Shown piece by piece: positions 22,502-34,142 of a DNA stretch of 64,000 nucleotides (position 1 is its first letter; each line of letters starts with the position of its first letter). Source of the stretch: Theristus sp. LFF4_11 (Eukaryota > Nematoda > Chromadorea > Monhysterida > Xyalidae); NCBI GenBank assembly GCA_030248135.1, contig JASANC010005514.1, forward strand, positions 61,939 to 125,938. Reading direction: 5' to 3'. The notes beneath the pieces are model-generated. The model worked only from the letters and a program-made list of their open reading frames with translations. It searched no databases and was not told the origin of the DNA. Made by a program: the position numbers and the translations under genes.

Positions 22502-25500
22502 TCAAAATTCCCGTTCAGCTGTGTGCGTCCATTTCGGTGTGCGTTTCTCCGTGAACGCACGAATTCCCTCCTGACAATCTTTCAGCCTCAGATTCTCAAG
22601 CATCACTGATTGCGCGTGCCTAAACAACACAAAAAACAAATGTTTCTGTTTTTCGACAAAAACCTTCGTAACAAACAACTGGATCATCACATTTTGATCA
22701 CCAAAATGCAGTTGTGTGTTGAACTACCTGACAAACAAAACATGGAATTCACAAGATTGACTGCCTGCTTGGCTGTCATCCCATGTGTACCCACCAATTC
22801 GATTCACCCATTCGCACCCCTCTATGGGCAACCACCTGTATGCAGTTCGTCTGTCCATCCCCAGCTGCGTGTAGAAGAACGCCTTTCCCATGCCAATGAC
22901 CGGCCGACTCAGATTTGCAATTGACTGTGTCACCTGCATCGTCTCAGACTCGATGCTCTCGACTGGCACAATCCGACTCACCAAGCCAGCTCGCAACGCC
23001 GCTGAAATGGACGCAGCACACTTGTGCGAGTTGTCATAGAAGAACGCCATTGAGTAGGGCGCCCATCGAGTGTTCTGTCATTAAGTGCCTACATACCCCT
23101 CGGCGGGGCTCGATCCCCCGAGCGCACAGACTGCAGTCTAACGCACTACCACCAGGCCACGAGGGTCACGTGTCGTCGTGTGTGTGCGTGCATGTTTGCT
23201 TGTTAGAACGCAACAGTACTATGTGACAATAGAGTGCACTGTCTTGCGCTTTACCGACTTGCACAATCGCACCTTACCGCTTTCCAGACAGTCTGCTGGA
23301 CTCTTCAGTCATAAACGCAGCAAAAACCAAACAACAATGAAAACAGCAATGAAGCAACTTTGAGCGTCGATGGCGTCTCCCGTCAGCAGCATGTCCATGG
23401 CAACCTTCTTGGAGACTGTCCTTGACACGGCCACACCGGGCGTGGAGCAGAACAATCCGGCCACACGAGCACTGCAACGGCACAACATAACGTAATAACT
23501 TTCTTGTGGTTCTGCAACTCAATGCATGGACAGATGGGAAACCCGTTTCGTGCTGGTAGCGGCAATTCGAAACTGCCGAAGTGACCCCTGCCTGAAGTCG
23601 CTGAGATATGACAGGGTCAATTTTGAAATGCCGCGTCAAACATGAAACTAATTCCTTTTCAAGTCAGCAAGGAGGAAGAACCAAACATAAATAAATCATG
23701 TTGCAAATTGCGTTCACCCAGGCGTGGAGAATGTTGCGTGTGGCGTTGCGAGCACCAGGTCACAGCTGGCGACCAATTGACAGCCGGCTGCCGCAGCAAC
23801 GCCGTGCACTTGGCAGACGCTCGGGATGGTCATGTCCTGAGATAGGTGGCAAAAACGCTAGAAAGACTTGAACACAACTTAATTCACAGAAAATTCAAGC
23901 AAAATGGTAATTTTGGCAAATTCAAATTCAAGCAAAATGGCAAAGATGGACCATGTTACGCTCTCAAAAGCAAAAAATATGTACAGGGTGGGCCAAAAAA
24001 AAGGTTCCATTTTCAAACTGCTGTCACTGGCTGGTGTTTTAATATTATGAGCTGAAATTTTCAGCACTGATAAAACTTGTGATGCCATTTTACTGACAAA
24101 AATTTTTTTTCCGATATTTAATTCCTAGCGCTCACTGTGTGCAGATTTTCTAAAAAGCTCGAAAAATTAACAAATTGACTGAAATGAGTGCAAGAAAAAA
24201 TTAGTATCAAGATGCGTGATTCAATTTTGAAACTGTTGCGAAGGTGGCAAATGGGTCTTTTTAGATACCCGGGGTATTGATAGTTCAAATCATTCGCTCA
24301 GAGTGGAAAGGTCTCACACTTGAATTGCATTTGAGCTGCTCGAGCGAAATTCTGATGTTTCACAGCGGACTCGAGTCAGCAGTCATGCGACTGCGACAGA
24401 AATAATTGTTCAGTTGACTTTTTGTTTTGTGTGTTGCTCTGTCTGTTAATTTGTTTTTTTTTTGAAAAGTTTTTCTGCGGTTTGAATAAAACAGTGTTTC
24501 AGTTTCATTTTTCTGCAGTTTCGTCATGGTTAAGTGGACAGCAGAACAACGGGTCTGGTGTAGGGTTAGGGGCTTTGAAAAAAAAAATTTTTTTTTATTT
24601 TTTTTTTCGTTTTTTTTTAAAAAAAAAAATTTGGATTTTTTTTTTCAAACTTAAAAAAAAAAATTGAAAATTTTTTCTTCTACTTTGCTCTCAAAATTCG
24701 ATTTATGGCATAATTTTTTGAAAGTTCAAACCAAATTTTCTTCCCAACTTCTTTGTGTGCTCAGGTAAATGTCATTATTTGGTCATTTTGACCGACGTAC
24801 TCCATGTTTTTCGATTTGGATGACTTCTAGAGTCAATTTTTAGCGTTGAAATGACTTAACTGAATTGAAATATCGTTTCAGAAATCGTTTTCTTGCAACT
24901 TAGAACATGTTTTTCAGTCGGTAGGCCATGAGATGAACATGATATCTTGTTGATTGGCGTATGTTATAGGTCTACAATGGAGTTGTGCGATATATTGTTA
25001 AACAATTTGAGCGGAGATGTTGGTTAATACCACATCACACGACCGTTTTTCAGATACCCGATAACATGGCCACATGTTAAAACTTGCGTGCTGAGCTAAA
25101 CTAACGTGTTAAACTTGCGTCTGTCAGTTGCCCGCAACGTGATCGCGAAATCATGGTACGTGTTTTCGATACGATGATTTGAAGAGTGGGCTCTCGCCAT
25201 GTGGCAGATAGCATAGCTGGTTGAACCTGAAAGTAAGTGTCTGGGGGGGGCGACCGGGTCGACAGGGGTTGCCGACTTAGCTACAGCAAACAGGAATTTT
25301 TGAACACAGTCAAATTTTGGTAATTTTCTGAAGAGGAACCACTAAGAACGGTTCAATATTCAAGTACACGTGAAAAATTGCCCTGTTTTACTGTTGAAAA
25401 TGCAACTTTCCCTCTATGAAATGGACATAATTTCAATAAAACACGATTTTCGCTCTTATAGTTTCCCGGATCGTTCTGAAAATAGTCTAGATGAACTCAG

Positions 25501-26703
25501 CTCGACGAGACGCTTCGAACAAACCTAACTTGTAAAAAAAAATTTTTTTTTTTAAAAAAAAAATTTTTTTTTTAATTTAAAAAAAAAAATCCGGATTTTT
25601 TTTTTCCCCTAACCCTAGTCTGGTGTGTTATCTGGTGGGAGCAATCAGAAAGTTTTTCTGCAGTGACTCGCCAGTTTCGCGTAAAATTCAATCCATCCGC
25701 TGCCGGACGAGAACCTTGATGATGATTTGGATGTCTATGAGCAAATGTTTAAATTTGAATTTTTTTTGTACATAGCTGGCCAAATTTTTTTAGGTAAGTA
25801 TAGATATCTATAAGTAGCTGAGCCGATAAACGTCTCTGGTAAAGGTAGACTCGAAAATTGGGGGAGGGGTGGGCGGAACCATTCAGCCCTTTTAAAACAT
25901 AAAACAGCAAACAAGACAAATGAAATGCCGCGTGGGTTGTTTCGTGTTGATTCGCTAAAAAATAATATAAATGAAAACCTGGATTTTCTCCATCACTTCC
26001 GTGCACTGTGCAAAGATTCGTTCATGATGCCGCTGACCCGTTTCGGTGGTCTGAAATCAAACCTTGAGAATTCAACAGTTGAGAATGTCGGTATAAAACC
26101 CTCAGTAACTTTCTTTCCTGTTCCTTTCGTGGTCAAATGATCTGTTTTTGTCTGAACTATCGCTTCCCACAACAACAACAAGAAGTCGAGCAAACCAATT
26201 CTTTCAAATTGTGTCCAGCTGAGAAGACGGGAGGTTTTGCAGCGAGTATGATGACACGAACGTTGCTGTTGTTGATCAGGCTGTCGAGTTTCTCGTTCAG
26301 TGATTCCAGCATCGCCAGTGATAGCGAGTTCCTGCAAGAAGCTTTCAAGTGCAGCGACGTTTCTTTTTTTAAAATCCGCAGATGCAGACTTGCACAAGCG
26401 AATGTCTCGGTATCCACGCAGAATTTAGCACAGGGGCGTCTCAAAGCGAAGCTGTCACAAAGCACAATCCGAGAAAGGCTTCACTTGATGCAATTCAGCG
26501 TCACACAAGCAATAGTCGCACCTGGTTTTTGGATCATTCAACGTCAGCTTGTGTATTGTGCCGTTGTTCAGCTGTTCCTGCAGCACCAAGTCCGTTGCCA
26601 AGCACAAGCCTCGATTCGACGCAGCACCACTGCCCAAGGACCTCAGTCGCAGCAAATGTTGCCCCACACGACGCACGACAGAATGCGGTTGAAACGTGCT
26701 CAT
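22502..26703 (-). CDS. ECHDC3: Enoyl-CoA hydratase domain protein, ECHDC3-type
   Basis: Crotonase-family protein of mitochondria; the vertebrate ECHDC3 reaction is not firmly known. Exons high to low: 26703-26522, 26331-26196, 26050-25979, 23836-23718, 23471-23359, 23001-22836, 22619-22502; phases fit, 301 aa (human ECHDC3 about 300). The N-terminus is Arg-rich and lacks acids ([15 protein letters not shown]), as expected for a mitochondrial targeting peptide. Landmarks: [24 protein letters not shown] (first oxyanion-hole segment), [19 protein letters not shown] (second oxyanion segment), [42 protein letters not shown] and [17 protein letters not shown]. The third intron (25978-23837) is 2.1 kb because it carries an hAT-like element and a MITE. 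The fifth intron carries a SINE. Confidence 0.93.
23057..23166 (-). mobile_element. tRNA-Cys-derived SINE, copy 1
   Basis: On the minus strand the head folds as a tRNA: 5' CCCTCG pairs with 3' CGAGGG, the D-arm has GGCCTGGTGGTAG, the anticodon loop is CTGCAGT (anticodon GCA, Cys), and the T-arm is CGGGG-loop-CCCCG. It continues into a body (TAGGCACTTAATGACAGA, CTCGATGGGCGCCCTACTC) shared with 31745-31895, which a plain tRNA gene would not have. It sits in an ECHDC3 intron. Confidence 0.75.
23982..24090. mobile_element. MITE family M2 (TACAGGGTG ends), copy in ECHDC3 intron
   Basis: Reads TACAGGGTGGGCCAAAAA, then GGTTCC, CACTGGCT and GAGCTGAAAATT-like blocks in the same order as the reverse complement of 34033-34142. 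The right end is not clear. Confidence 0.5.
24553..25625. mobile_element. Non-autonomous hAT-like element with 8-bp target duplication
   Basis: Element 24561-25617 (1057 bp) is flanked by the identical 8-mer GTCTGGTG (24553-24560 and 25618-25625). Its ends are inverted: TAGGGTTAGGGG on the left and CCCCTAACCCTA on the right, each followed by long A/T homopolymers. An 8-bp duplication with TAGGG ends fits the hAT superfamily. No transposase frame is visible. It lies inside the large ECHDC3 intron. Confidence 0.78.
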
Positions 26704-27614
26704 GGTTTACTTTGCATTGGAATTTGGGATTTTTTTTAATCTGCAATCCTTGTGTGCACATTCCAAGTTCAACAAATCAAGAAAAAAGAGATGCATTCGC
26801 CATGATAAACGCAAGCAAGCAAGGTTGATGGCTTGGACAAAAAGCAAGCGAAGTATCATAATTTCAGAACATGAATTTTATTTTTGTTCAAATGTTTCTT
26901 CAAGCTTTCAATGACCGATAATCCAGTGAACAAACTGAACAAATATACAACACACGTTTTCAACAATAAAAATTGATTTGTTTTTGTATATTTGATTTGG
27001 CCACAATGAAATGAGAATATTTGCTGTCGTTAAAGAACGCTAAAGCACAAAGTATATAACTTTGTTGCTGATAAACATCAGGATGGTTTGATGGAAATCG
27101 TAAAAAACGAGCGAATCGTAAAAATCGCAAGAAACCCCCAACCTAACGCCTTCCCAGGTAGTTTTAATTTCAAATTGAGTTAGTAAAAAAAGTATCACAA
27201 AGAAACTGAATAAAGACATCCGAAAATGAAATTAGTGGTCACAAATTAGTCGGGAACAGGCACTGATCACAAAGTTGAAAAAACACAGCGTAAGCAAGTC
27301 AAATCACAATCATTATTAATGGAAACTGTACAGAAGTGAAAAAGTCCAATAAAACCAGCGAATGAAAGTTGACAAGATTCGAATGTTTGTTGCGAAATCA
27401 TTCAAAATCAGAAGGCACCATGACACAAAGTGCAAGGTAAGGAACGACAGGGAACATGGCGGCAACCCCAAGCAAGAATGCACTGAAGTGTGTATAACAA
27501 AGTTAATAAGAAAAACATTGAAATAAAGAACACCATCCGAGTCAAAAGTAAACCAAAAAATATTGAGAAAAACCAGCACAATCATCACCAATGCAACGAA
27601 ACCAAGATAAACAA
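26704..27614. other. Intergenic stretch between ECHDC3 and sphingosine kinase
   Basis: Both neighbours are on the minus strand. This stretch should hold the ECHDC3 promoter and the 3' UTR of sphingosine kinase. Short open frames here show no family motif. Confidence 0.4.
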
Positions 27615-30600
27615 CTATGTGGTCATGTGTGGTGCGACCGAGTCAGCCAGGTTGACAGGCCGTGTGCACACATTCGCCATGTGCTCCGTGACCACAGCCT
27701 GCAAGCAGTTTCATGTCATGTTTCAAGCTCATGTATCGTCCAAATACACCAGCAGTTCTTACTAACAATAATTCTTCTTCTTCAATACTTCCAGTAGTTT
27801 CTGAATTTACGTTTTTGTCTTTTAAAGTTAGTCGCACCTGAAACGGTGCCTCGTTCACGATCTCGCCATCGACGACGACACGACCCATTGTGCCAATTGG
27901 CTCCAAGCGGAATGCTTTCACCGGGATCACCTGATCAAGGAGACAACATTTCCAGCGGTGATACTGCCAGTTGACAAAGCAAACCTCACGTGAGCGGGCG
28001 CACCTGCACGGCAGGCACATTCAAATGGGTGCCTTCGTCCAGGGACAACAGGAACTTGGCCACCTGCCTTCGGGAGCCGACGGACGCCGGGATGATGGTC
28101 AGGTAGATGTGTGCGTCAGCGAGGGTGCTCACGGGCATATACGGCGAGTTGTCCTGCACCGAAACGGTAAGGGTAAACACAGTGGAACTGTGCTAGTCTC
28201 ACCAGAACACTGACAGAGAAACTTGATTGGTTGCTTTTATTCGACACATTGTAAGTGTCACGCATATGCACAAGGAAAGCCAGTTTCCAAACCAGCAAAG
28301 CTGTGCACACAGCCATTAAACTGAACTGAGAAATGAAAAACTGAGAAAGATTGCGTGAAACGAAACTTTGGGCGGATCAAACGATTTCAAAAACTCAGCG
28401 TGCCGTCAGCGTACAACCCTGGACATGCCTGGATGTGGCTCAGGAACGCCGCCAATAGCATCACGTAGTCGTCTTCGATCACCGTCCAGCTCGGCGGCAC
28501 CGGCTCGTGCAAGCGCGGAATCTGCAGCAGCACAAACAAACACTGTCAAGTTGGCAGTGCTGCTTTTATCACATCAATCAACAACGCGAGATTGCCGCTG
28601 CCAGTGCGACGTGTTGTTCCCCCAGCGAACCTCGTCTTTCAGCTCCGGCGGATACTTTGAGCGCCAGATGTGCTCCATTTCTTGTGAGCGTTCGCGCGTC
28701 TGCAGTTCGTCGAGCTCGATGTCCGGCGAGATGCCGTTGTTCAGTTGACCGTCGAGCCTCTGGCAAATGCAAAACAAACCGCTACTTTAAAGAAAATCTG
28801 CGACTGCAGTTGTTTCTTTATCATAATTTTAATTTTGTCCCCTTTGTGGGTTGGTGGTAGCGCATTAGACTCTGCATTCGAAGAACCCCGGCTAAAAACA
28901 TAGCCATCGCAAACAAGGCAGATAGGTAGATTGCTATATGCTACATTGCTTTTCGGTCGCCGGTTCGTTCAACCAATCCAACTGCAACCTTGTGCTGACA
29001 GGGCAACGGCGGCCCGCCCGACTCCAGTTGCTCTGCTGCGTTGGTGGCGTGCTCTTTCGTGCAATGGCTGGCGTGCTTTGACTGCGCTGCTGCGCTTGAC
29101 CGCGCCTTACCATTCGCATCGACATCTTCCGTGTCAGCTCTGAAAAACCGGCTTTTATGACAACGCACTTTCGACTTTGCAAGCCTGTAAGTGGCACCAG
29201 TTGTCAAAAATTCTCGGTCGCCCGTTCCAGCCAATCAGCGAGTTTTGTTGTTTGGTTTATCAAGCGTATCTGATCGATTGCATTGCTTGGCCACTAACGC
29301 GAGATTGTCATGGCATTTGTTGATGTTGTACATTCGCGACGAGGCTGCATGCAGGCTGCGCAACGGCATCGCACGATCCTTCGCTGCCAAGTACGACAGT
29401 CGACCACGGTAACGACGCAGGCCTGAGACACGCAAAACACTTCATTGCTGATTGGCTACATCGAACAATATAAGTAATCAGCACAAACGAGCTCTGAAAT
29501 TTGTTCAGGTTGTTCATCATCAATTTTTTAGGTTCTGCGACTGAATTTGTTTGCACGTATGAACAGAAAACAGTTTCAATCCTTATGCGGCAATTCCAAG
29601 CAGCCTAAGTGTCCCGGCCCTATTTAACGGACTCGGATCACTTCACCAATTTTAAATTCGCGCGTCATGAATGCAACGGCTTACCTATCTATGTGTACAG
29701 ACGAGTGTCGGGACCAATATAAATGACAATGGTACACACTGACCCATGGTTCGAAGGTAGCCACAGAGCGCGAAGCGAGCGCCGCCCAATGTGCGTCGAA
29801 ACTTTTCCGATTCGATGTCTGCAATGGAGCAGTGCAAAGAGATCAGACTGGAACGACTGCAGTTCTCTTTTCACTGCAAGAGCTTGCTGGCGGATTCACC
29901 GATGTCAGCGATGATGCCCCAGCTGACGGTCATGAACGCAGCCATGTGCCGCGTGGGCGTCTGCACGTGCACGAGTTTCAGTCGTTGGTAGACAGGCCGC
30001 GCGATCATGGCAGCCATCGGCATCGCAAAGTCGCCGACGTACGGCTCGCTGGAGCGTTGTATTCATGAGACACTTTTGTCACAGAGCATGATGAAGCGAG
30101 AAAAAAACGTGAACTGTTCGTACAAAAGCCCTGAAGAAATTTGTCCGAAGAAATTCCAAACTGGGGCCACAAACGGCCACCAATATCATTGAATGACATA
30201 TGTCCAACATTTACTGCAGTTTTTTTCTCACAACGCAACTCACTTGCACTGAAACATAACAGCAGCAGCGGCGGCGTTGCCGGAACCGCCGGGAATGAAG
30301 CCGATCGGCATCTGCAGTGCTCGCGTATGGTCGTCGCGCAACATCAACCCGTTGAACACCTGCACAAACGCGAACACTGGCTGTGTGTGTGCATGTTGCA
30401 TTGCACTCAATCGTTTGAAACAACGCCACACAAGACAAGCAACATAACGTGGCCGCTGCTTTCGCCAACGCGTAACCAATGCCCCCGGTAAGTCAAGCAC
30501 GTCGTGTTTGTGAGACTGTGCCACTGTTAGCCAAATGAGCACGCAAACGAGAGAGCGAGAATGATTTGGTTGAACGTGAATGTTGAAACGAGCAAAACAT

Positions 30601-31721
30601 AGGAGTGACCTCATGGACAAGTCCATCGCCGGACACGATGATCAGCGCATCGTATCGATCAATGTCCATTGTGGCCACGTACTCTTTCGCATGGAATCGA
30701 CGCTCTGCAATAACATTGTGCTTGAAAAGACACTATTCATTCAATTCAACAAGCACAAAGGCCCAGCAGGGCGCTCACCAGTGACGAGCATTTCCGTGTC
30801 AATGTCCGCCTCATTGAGCACCGGCTCGACACGCGACTCGAATATTTGCATGGCCTTGCCCGGGCCCGAGTGCGGATTGATGAGTGCGAGCACACGACGG
30901 CGTCGCCGGACGCACAGCCGCTCGCTGCTTTGTGAGCACGTTGCAGTTGGCGAGTCAAGCTGATCGACGGCCGTGCTGCTGGCTGAGCGTGAGCGCATCG
31001 CTTTGTGCACTGAAAGTGGGTGGGCACGTTGGTGTTGGCCAACGAAGAACACAACAAAGCACGACAGCAACTGCGAAAGTGCCTTACAAACGTACGCGCG
31101 GGGGTGTGCCTGAGACGCAGCAGCAGCTGCTCTGCAAAGTCGCTCGCTGCATTGCGATTGGCGTCGTGTGTCTCGTGCTGGTCGACACACAGCGTGTACA
31201 CGTGACGCTCACGGCAGACCAACAGTTTGCGTCTGCTGTCCTCAATCAACGGGTACGCATACACGCTCACATAGGCGCGCCGGTCGTTGTTGTTGTGGTC
31301 GCCATCTGCTTCAAGTTGCGTTCGTTTTTTTTACTGTTTTCAACATCTACGATACAACACCAAATGTGCATTGCCCATCCAATCAGCGCGCTAGTTCAAA
31401 TGGAGCTAACTGTGATCTGTGACGAGTTCAGCTGCCAATCAGCAGTCTGAACTTGAACTTCGTCTGAGACTCGTTTGCACTGACGGACTGACCTCCCAGA
31501 ATTCTGCAGCCAACAATGTCGTTGTAGGCAACGTTCAGTTCAATGTTGTCCTTTTCGCCAACTATTCTCAGTTCATCTTCGTTGAGAAACAACGTCACCG
31601 CAACGTCGGTCTTGGAATCTGATCGAGATTTGATGGTGGCCTGAAAGTGCGCGACAGCTTTTTGTTTTGACTTCTTCTCCGCTGTTCTAACAGTTTTATC
31701 GGAGTTTCCGCAGATCGCCAA
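27615..31721 (-). CDS. SPHK: Sphingosine kinase
   Basis: Lipid kinase making sphingosine-1-phosphate from sphingosine and ATP. Exons high to low: about 31721-31493, 31305-31096, 31009-30779, 30704-30610, 30359-30244, 30048-29900, 29818-29744, 29422-29332, 29139-28989, 28759-28631, 28521-28429, 28153-28004, 27930-27838, 27698-27615. Landmarks: RRRVLALINPHSGPGKA (nucleotide-binding loop), ERRFHAKEYV, DALIIVSGDGLVHEVFNG (SGDG), GFIPGGSGNA, SWGIIADIDIESEKFR, RYRGRLSYL, LDEGTHLN and KAFRLEP...VVDGE. The insertion before PPLPCQHK is poorly conserved, as usual in this family. The intron 28428-28154 uses a GC donor (CAG|GCATGT). The first exon has no ATG in frame; the start is probably in an upstream exon not identified, so the 5' end is incomplete. 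The last exon (27698-27615) is the least certain of the rest. Confidence 0.92.
28840..28910 (+). mobile_element. SINE-like fragment related to the tRNA-Cys SINE
   Basis: CCTTTGTGGGTTGGTGGTAG, GCGCATTAGACTCTGCATTC and GGCTAAAAACAT match the head and tail blocks of the copies at 23057 and 31745, with the middle shortened. It lies in a sphingosine kinase intron. Confidence 0.45.
29530..29715 (+). repeat. Dispersed repeat family R1, copy 2
   Basis: Starts GGTTCTGCGACTGAATTTG and contains CCCGGCCCTATTTAACGG, CGCGCGTCATGAATGC and GTGTCGGGACCAATAT. It is collinear with 1278-1440 and 35742-35945 and lies in a sphingosine kinase intron. Confidence 0.6.
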
Positions 31722-31744
31722 ATAAAATATGGCGGTTCGCCCGC

Positions 31745-31895
31745 CACCCTCGTGGCCTGGGTGGTAGCGCGTTAGGCTTATGTCGAAGGATCAAGCCTCG
31801 CCGAAGGGTGTATAGGCACTTAATGACAGAGAAAACTCGATGGGCGCTCTACTCGACGTCATTCTATGCGCTTTTCTGAATTAGCCCTGGCTAAA
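31745..31895 (+). mobile_element. tRNA-derived SINE, copy 2
   Basis: CCTCGTGGCCTGGGTGGTAG, GCGCGTTAGG, GGATCAAGCC (B-box-like) and CGAAGGGTGTATAGGCACTT are followed by TAATGACAGA and CTCGATGGGCGCTCTACTC. The head is more diverged than the copy at 23057, but the body is clearly the same. It lies just upstream of sphingosine kinase exon 1. Confidence 0.72.
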
Positions 31896-34032
31896 AACAT
31901 CACCTAAAATCACCCTTCGTTCGTTTGTTTTCAAATAAAATGAAACGACTTGCGGCTGCGTATGGCATGTTTTTGGTTTCAATTCTATTCTTTGTTGCTG
32001 TAAACTCAAATTCAACAATTTCGTTACAAAAAAGGCGAATATCCAAAAAACACAAAAAAACTGCTTGGTTGCAGGTTTAAGTCAGCAAAAAAACTTTTAT
32101 GAAAAGCAGATCAAGACCAGCCTGATGCACATCAGCGACTTTGTTCATTTTGCCTCTGCGACCGCAGCAGCATAGTTTCACCACTGAACCGCTTGAACCG
32201 TCTGAAAAAAAATGCATAACCAACAAAACTGAAGCTGTCAGATCAAAACAAATTTTTGGGATCACCAACACGACATAAAAAGCTAAAACAGAACAGAAAC
32301 GGCTTGATGGCTGGCGCAGCCAAGAATGGGGGCCGAACATGGCGCATGGTGGACGCATTTCACCGGTCATACTGCTCAAAAAGTGTGACACATTGTGACA
32401 GATACAAGGAGAATTTTTCAGTCCTTTTCAGCGATTTTTTAGGATGCACGGAGACGCACGCAACTTAAAAAATGGTCACGCGAATTGGAACTTGGTGCGC
32501 ATGACCGTCGTTAGCACGCTTTGCGGAACGGATATAGAACGCTGTCGCACGAAAAAAGTGTGTTGCATTGTACACCGAGTACACACGAATTAGACACTCG
32601 TGCGTGTGATAAACGTCTCCGACAGGACAAAGGGGTACTTGTGCGTACGCATGTTCACTACGCTTAAAAATGACCACCCGATATTGAAATCGTGTCGTGT
32701 CCGTGTGTGCTGTCTCAATGCTTTGCGGACGCACTCAGTTCGTGCACAGGATTCAGGACAACGTCAACGTCTGTGTGTACGGACAAAAACAAAACAAAAT
32801 GGTGTTTGCGCCTTAAATCCGTTTTTTTGGTGACGCGTTGCTGTGTTTAAACATGATTACACGCTCACTAATAGACAGTAAATACTGCTTCATGAATGCC
32901 ACTTAATATTGTGGGAGTTCGCTGCCTCACTTCCCACGATAAAACTTACAGAGTGATCGAGAATTTATTTTTAATATTTTTGAAACAGGCACATTGCTGC
33001 ATTGCTTTTCGCACTGCTTGAATTTGTTATGTTCAACCAAAGTTAAACAAGCAAGCCGACAACCAAGCGATGTTAAAAACTAGTTGTTTGAACAGTTGAC
33101 TTCATTTTTTTGCAGTTTTAATTTTGTCTGTTCTGCGTTGAATAAAGAATTTGGATTTGAAAGTGAATGCAAGAGGCAGAGGCATGCTGGCTGATGCCGA
33201 TTTTTTGTCGAACAAAAAAATTGCGCTCATCCCACCTTTGCATTTTGCGACTGAATCACGAGCACATTGACAGTATTTTCGCGATGGTGATGATGACATT
33301 GTGGAAACCTTCACTGGAAACTTGTTGCTTTGGGGATAAATAAAAAAAGTGAATGGAACTAAAGCGGCATTCATGAAGTGTTTTTAAGCTCGCGAGGCTA
33401 TTAAACTCTGCAAAATGCGTTGTTTCGTTAGCGTCCACAACAGTGAACGGTAACTATGCGATTTTTGATGCATTCGCAAAGCACATGCAGCTGTGGAACT
33501 GCTACGCGACAACGCGCGTTCGCGAAGTTCATTTGCGCAAGCAACAAGTGCATCGTGGCTGTGCGGCTTTTTATGCATTCACAATAAAAAAGCGCACAGC
33601 TGGTGAAGCAAATGAGCAAAGTTTTGATGTGAAACATCACTATAATGGTATTGAAAGTGCTGTGCATTGCATGGCAATGTGGCATATGGAATGACCATTT
33701 AGAAAAACTATGCTCCGGACGTTCATGTTCATCCAACCAAGCCTTTGCGATGCTCAAAAAACTTCATTGCATTCTAATGTTTCACGGAAATCTTTGTGCC
33801 GCTGTTTTTTGGTTTTATTTCCGGAAATAGAACCGTTTTTTGCGCGATGATATTTTTAAAAGTTATTTCCATCCCTATCCCCACCAACCTAATGTATTTT
33901 TGTTGGCCATCCTGCCCGTTGGCCACAACACACTTGTTCGTGTACCGTAATAGAGCGTGCTACACGCTTTTTAAGAACAACAGACACGCAAGCGAACGGA
34001 GAAGCGCTGATGAATCAAACACACTATTTAAA

Positions 34033-34142
34033 TACAGGGTGAGCCAAAAATTCCAATTTTTAATTTTCAGCTCGAAACATCTCAGCACAAGCCAGTGAGA
34101 GCATTTTGAAATTGGAACCTTTTTGGCCCACCCTTTGTGCTA
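34033..34142. mobile_element. MITE family M2, full copy (110 bp)
   Basis: Begins TACAGGGTGAGCCAAAAATT and ends AACCTTTTTGGCCCACCCTT-TGTGCTA. The two ends are inverted with few mismatches, and the inner TTCCAATTTT/AAATTGGAA pair continues the inversion. TA is at both edges. Confidence 0.68.

Noticed and set aside
23095..23166. Functional tRNA-Cys gene
   Set aside because: The cloverleaf is plausible, but the sequence continues into a body shared with the copy at 31745 and it lies in an intron, so a tRNA-derived SINE fits better.
24561..24572. Interstitial telomere repeat (TAGGGTTAGGGG)
   Set aside because: It occurs once at each end in inverted orientation with an 8-bp duplication outside, which marks transposon ends.
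32465..32833. Two facing short frames in the intergenic gap
   Set aside because: No signal peptide, domain motif or splice evidence; composition is similar to the surrounding non-coding sequence.
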